From assembly GCF_000966975.1 (NCBI RefSeq), contig NZ_JZWV01000370.1, forward strand, positions 1-7,192: a stretch of 7,192 nt of DNA, written 5' to 3'. This document shows, piece by piece, positions 7,094 to 7,192 of the stretch. The first letter of the stretch is position 1. Every line of letters starts with the position of its first letter. This DNA comes from Streptomyces katrae (GTDB lineage: Bacteria > Actinomycetota > Actinomycetes > Streptomycetales > Streptomycetaceae). Both the position numbers and the translations under genes were made by a program. Below the pieces are notes generated by a model. That model searched no databases, had not been told where the DNA came from, and saw only the letters and a list, made by a program, of their open reading frames with translations.

Positions 7094-7192
7094 GGATCCG
7101 GGGCCCCGGTCAGGTCCGGATAACCCATGGTAGCGAGGGTTCCGCCACGCCGTTCTCCCCGCCCGCTCCCCGAGATCCGGCCCCGCCGCCGT

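Larger units (their letters stand above)
7053..7192 (-). promoter_or_regulatory. relA leader and upstream region
   Basis: These 140 bp precede relA and reach the window edge. Besides the ribosome site and hairpin listed separately, there is a 12-bp palindrome, CCGGGGCCCCGG (7098-7109). A TAnnnT -10 candidate, TACCAT, lies on the minus strand at 7127-7132, without a good -35. The relA frame is closed by a TGA at 7111-7113. No recognisable C-terminus of apt is seen in any minus frame here. The promoter call is weak. Confidence 0.35.

Noticed and set aside
7120..7144. A sigma-R-type promoter (GGAAC ... GTT) before relA
   Set aside because: I recall relA as a sigma-R target in S. coelicolor, so I looked. 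GGAAC and GTT are present on the minus strand but only 14 nt apart, and the consensus needs about 18-19. Any such promoter may lie beyond the window.

Overview
The window is chromosomal DNA from a high-GC actinomycete, almost certainly Streptomyces or a close relative such as Kitasatospora. The signs are GC-rich codon third positions, GTG and TTG starts with GGAGG-type ribosome sites, long GC hairpin terminators without U-tracts, and a run of genes that match Streptomyces proteins in order and type. It looks like core chromosome: there is no transposase, integrase, tRNA or CRISPR array.

Layout from left to right. On the minus strand, the first five codons of hisS (1-16) lie 10 nt downstream of a metallo-beta-lactamase-fold hydrolase of the glyoxalase II type (27-737). 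A 152-bp divergent intergenic region follows. On the plus strand come a membrane-anchored cyclophilin-type peptidyl-prolyl isomerase (890-1672), a DUF349 helical-repeat protein (1862-3091) and a PIG-V-like multi-pass mannosyltransferase-family protein (3275-4525). Each of these three has its own upstream region, and hairpins follow them. A 20-bp perfect stem-loop (4543-4585) lies between the last plus gene and the convergent minus-strand gene, relA (4608-7052), which encodes a long bifunctional (p)ppGpp synthetase/hydrolase. The right edge holds the relA leader and upstream DNA.

How the genes relate. RelA makes and degrades (p)ppGpp in response to uncharged tRNA on the ribosome. HisS charges tRNA-His. 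The neighbourhood of hisS, a glyoxalase II-like gene and relA is an old one in Gram-positive bacteria. Here three opposite-strand genes sit inside it. The isomerase probably acts outside the membrane, the mannosyltransferase-like protein lies in the membrane, and the DUF349 protein is cytoplasmic with no assigned reaction. Nothing in the sequence shows that these three work with RelA.

I do not see an undescribed multi-gene system. The points most worth checking are a 12-bp near-palindromic motif shared by two intergenic regions, a possible 16-codon leader ORF overlapping the DUF349 start by GTGA, an exact 77-residue repeat register in the DUF349 protein with a decayed extra unit, and a repeat-like hairpin directly against the relA ribosome-binding site.
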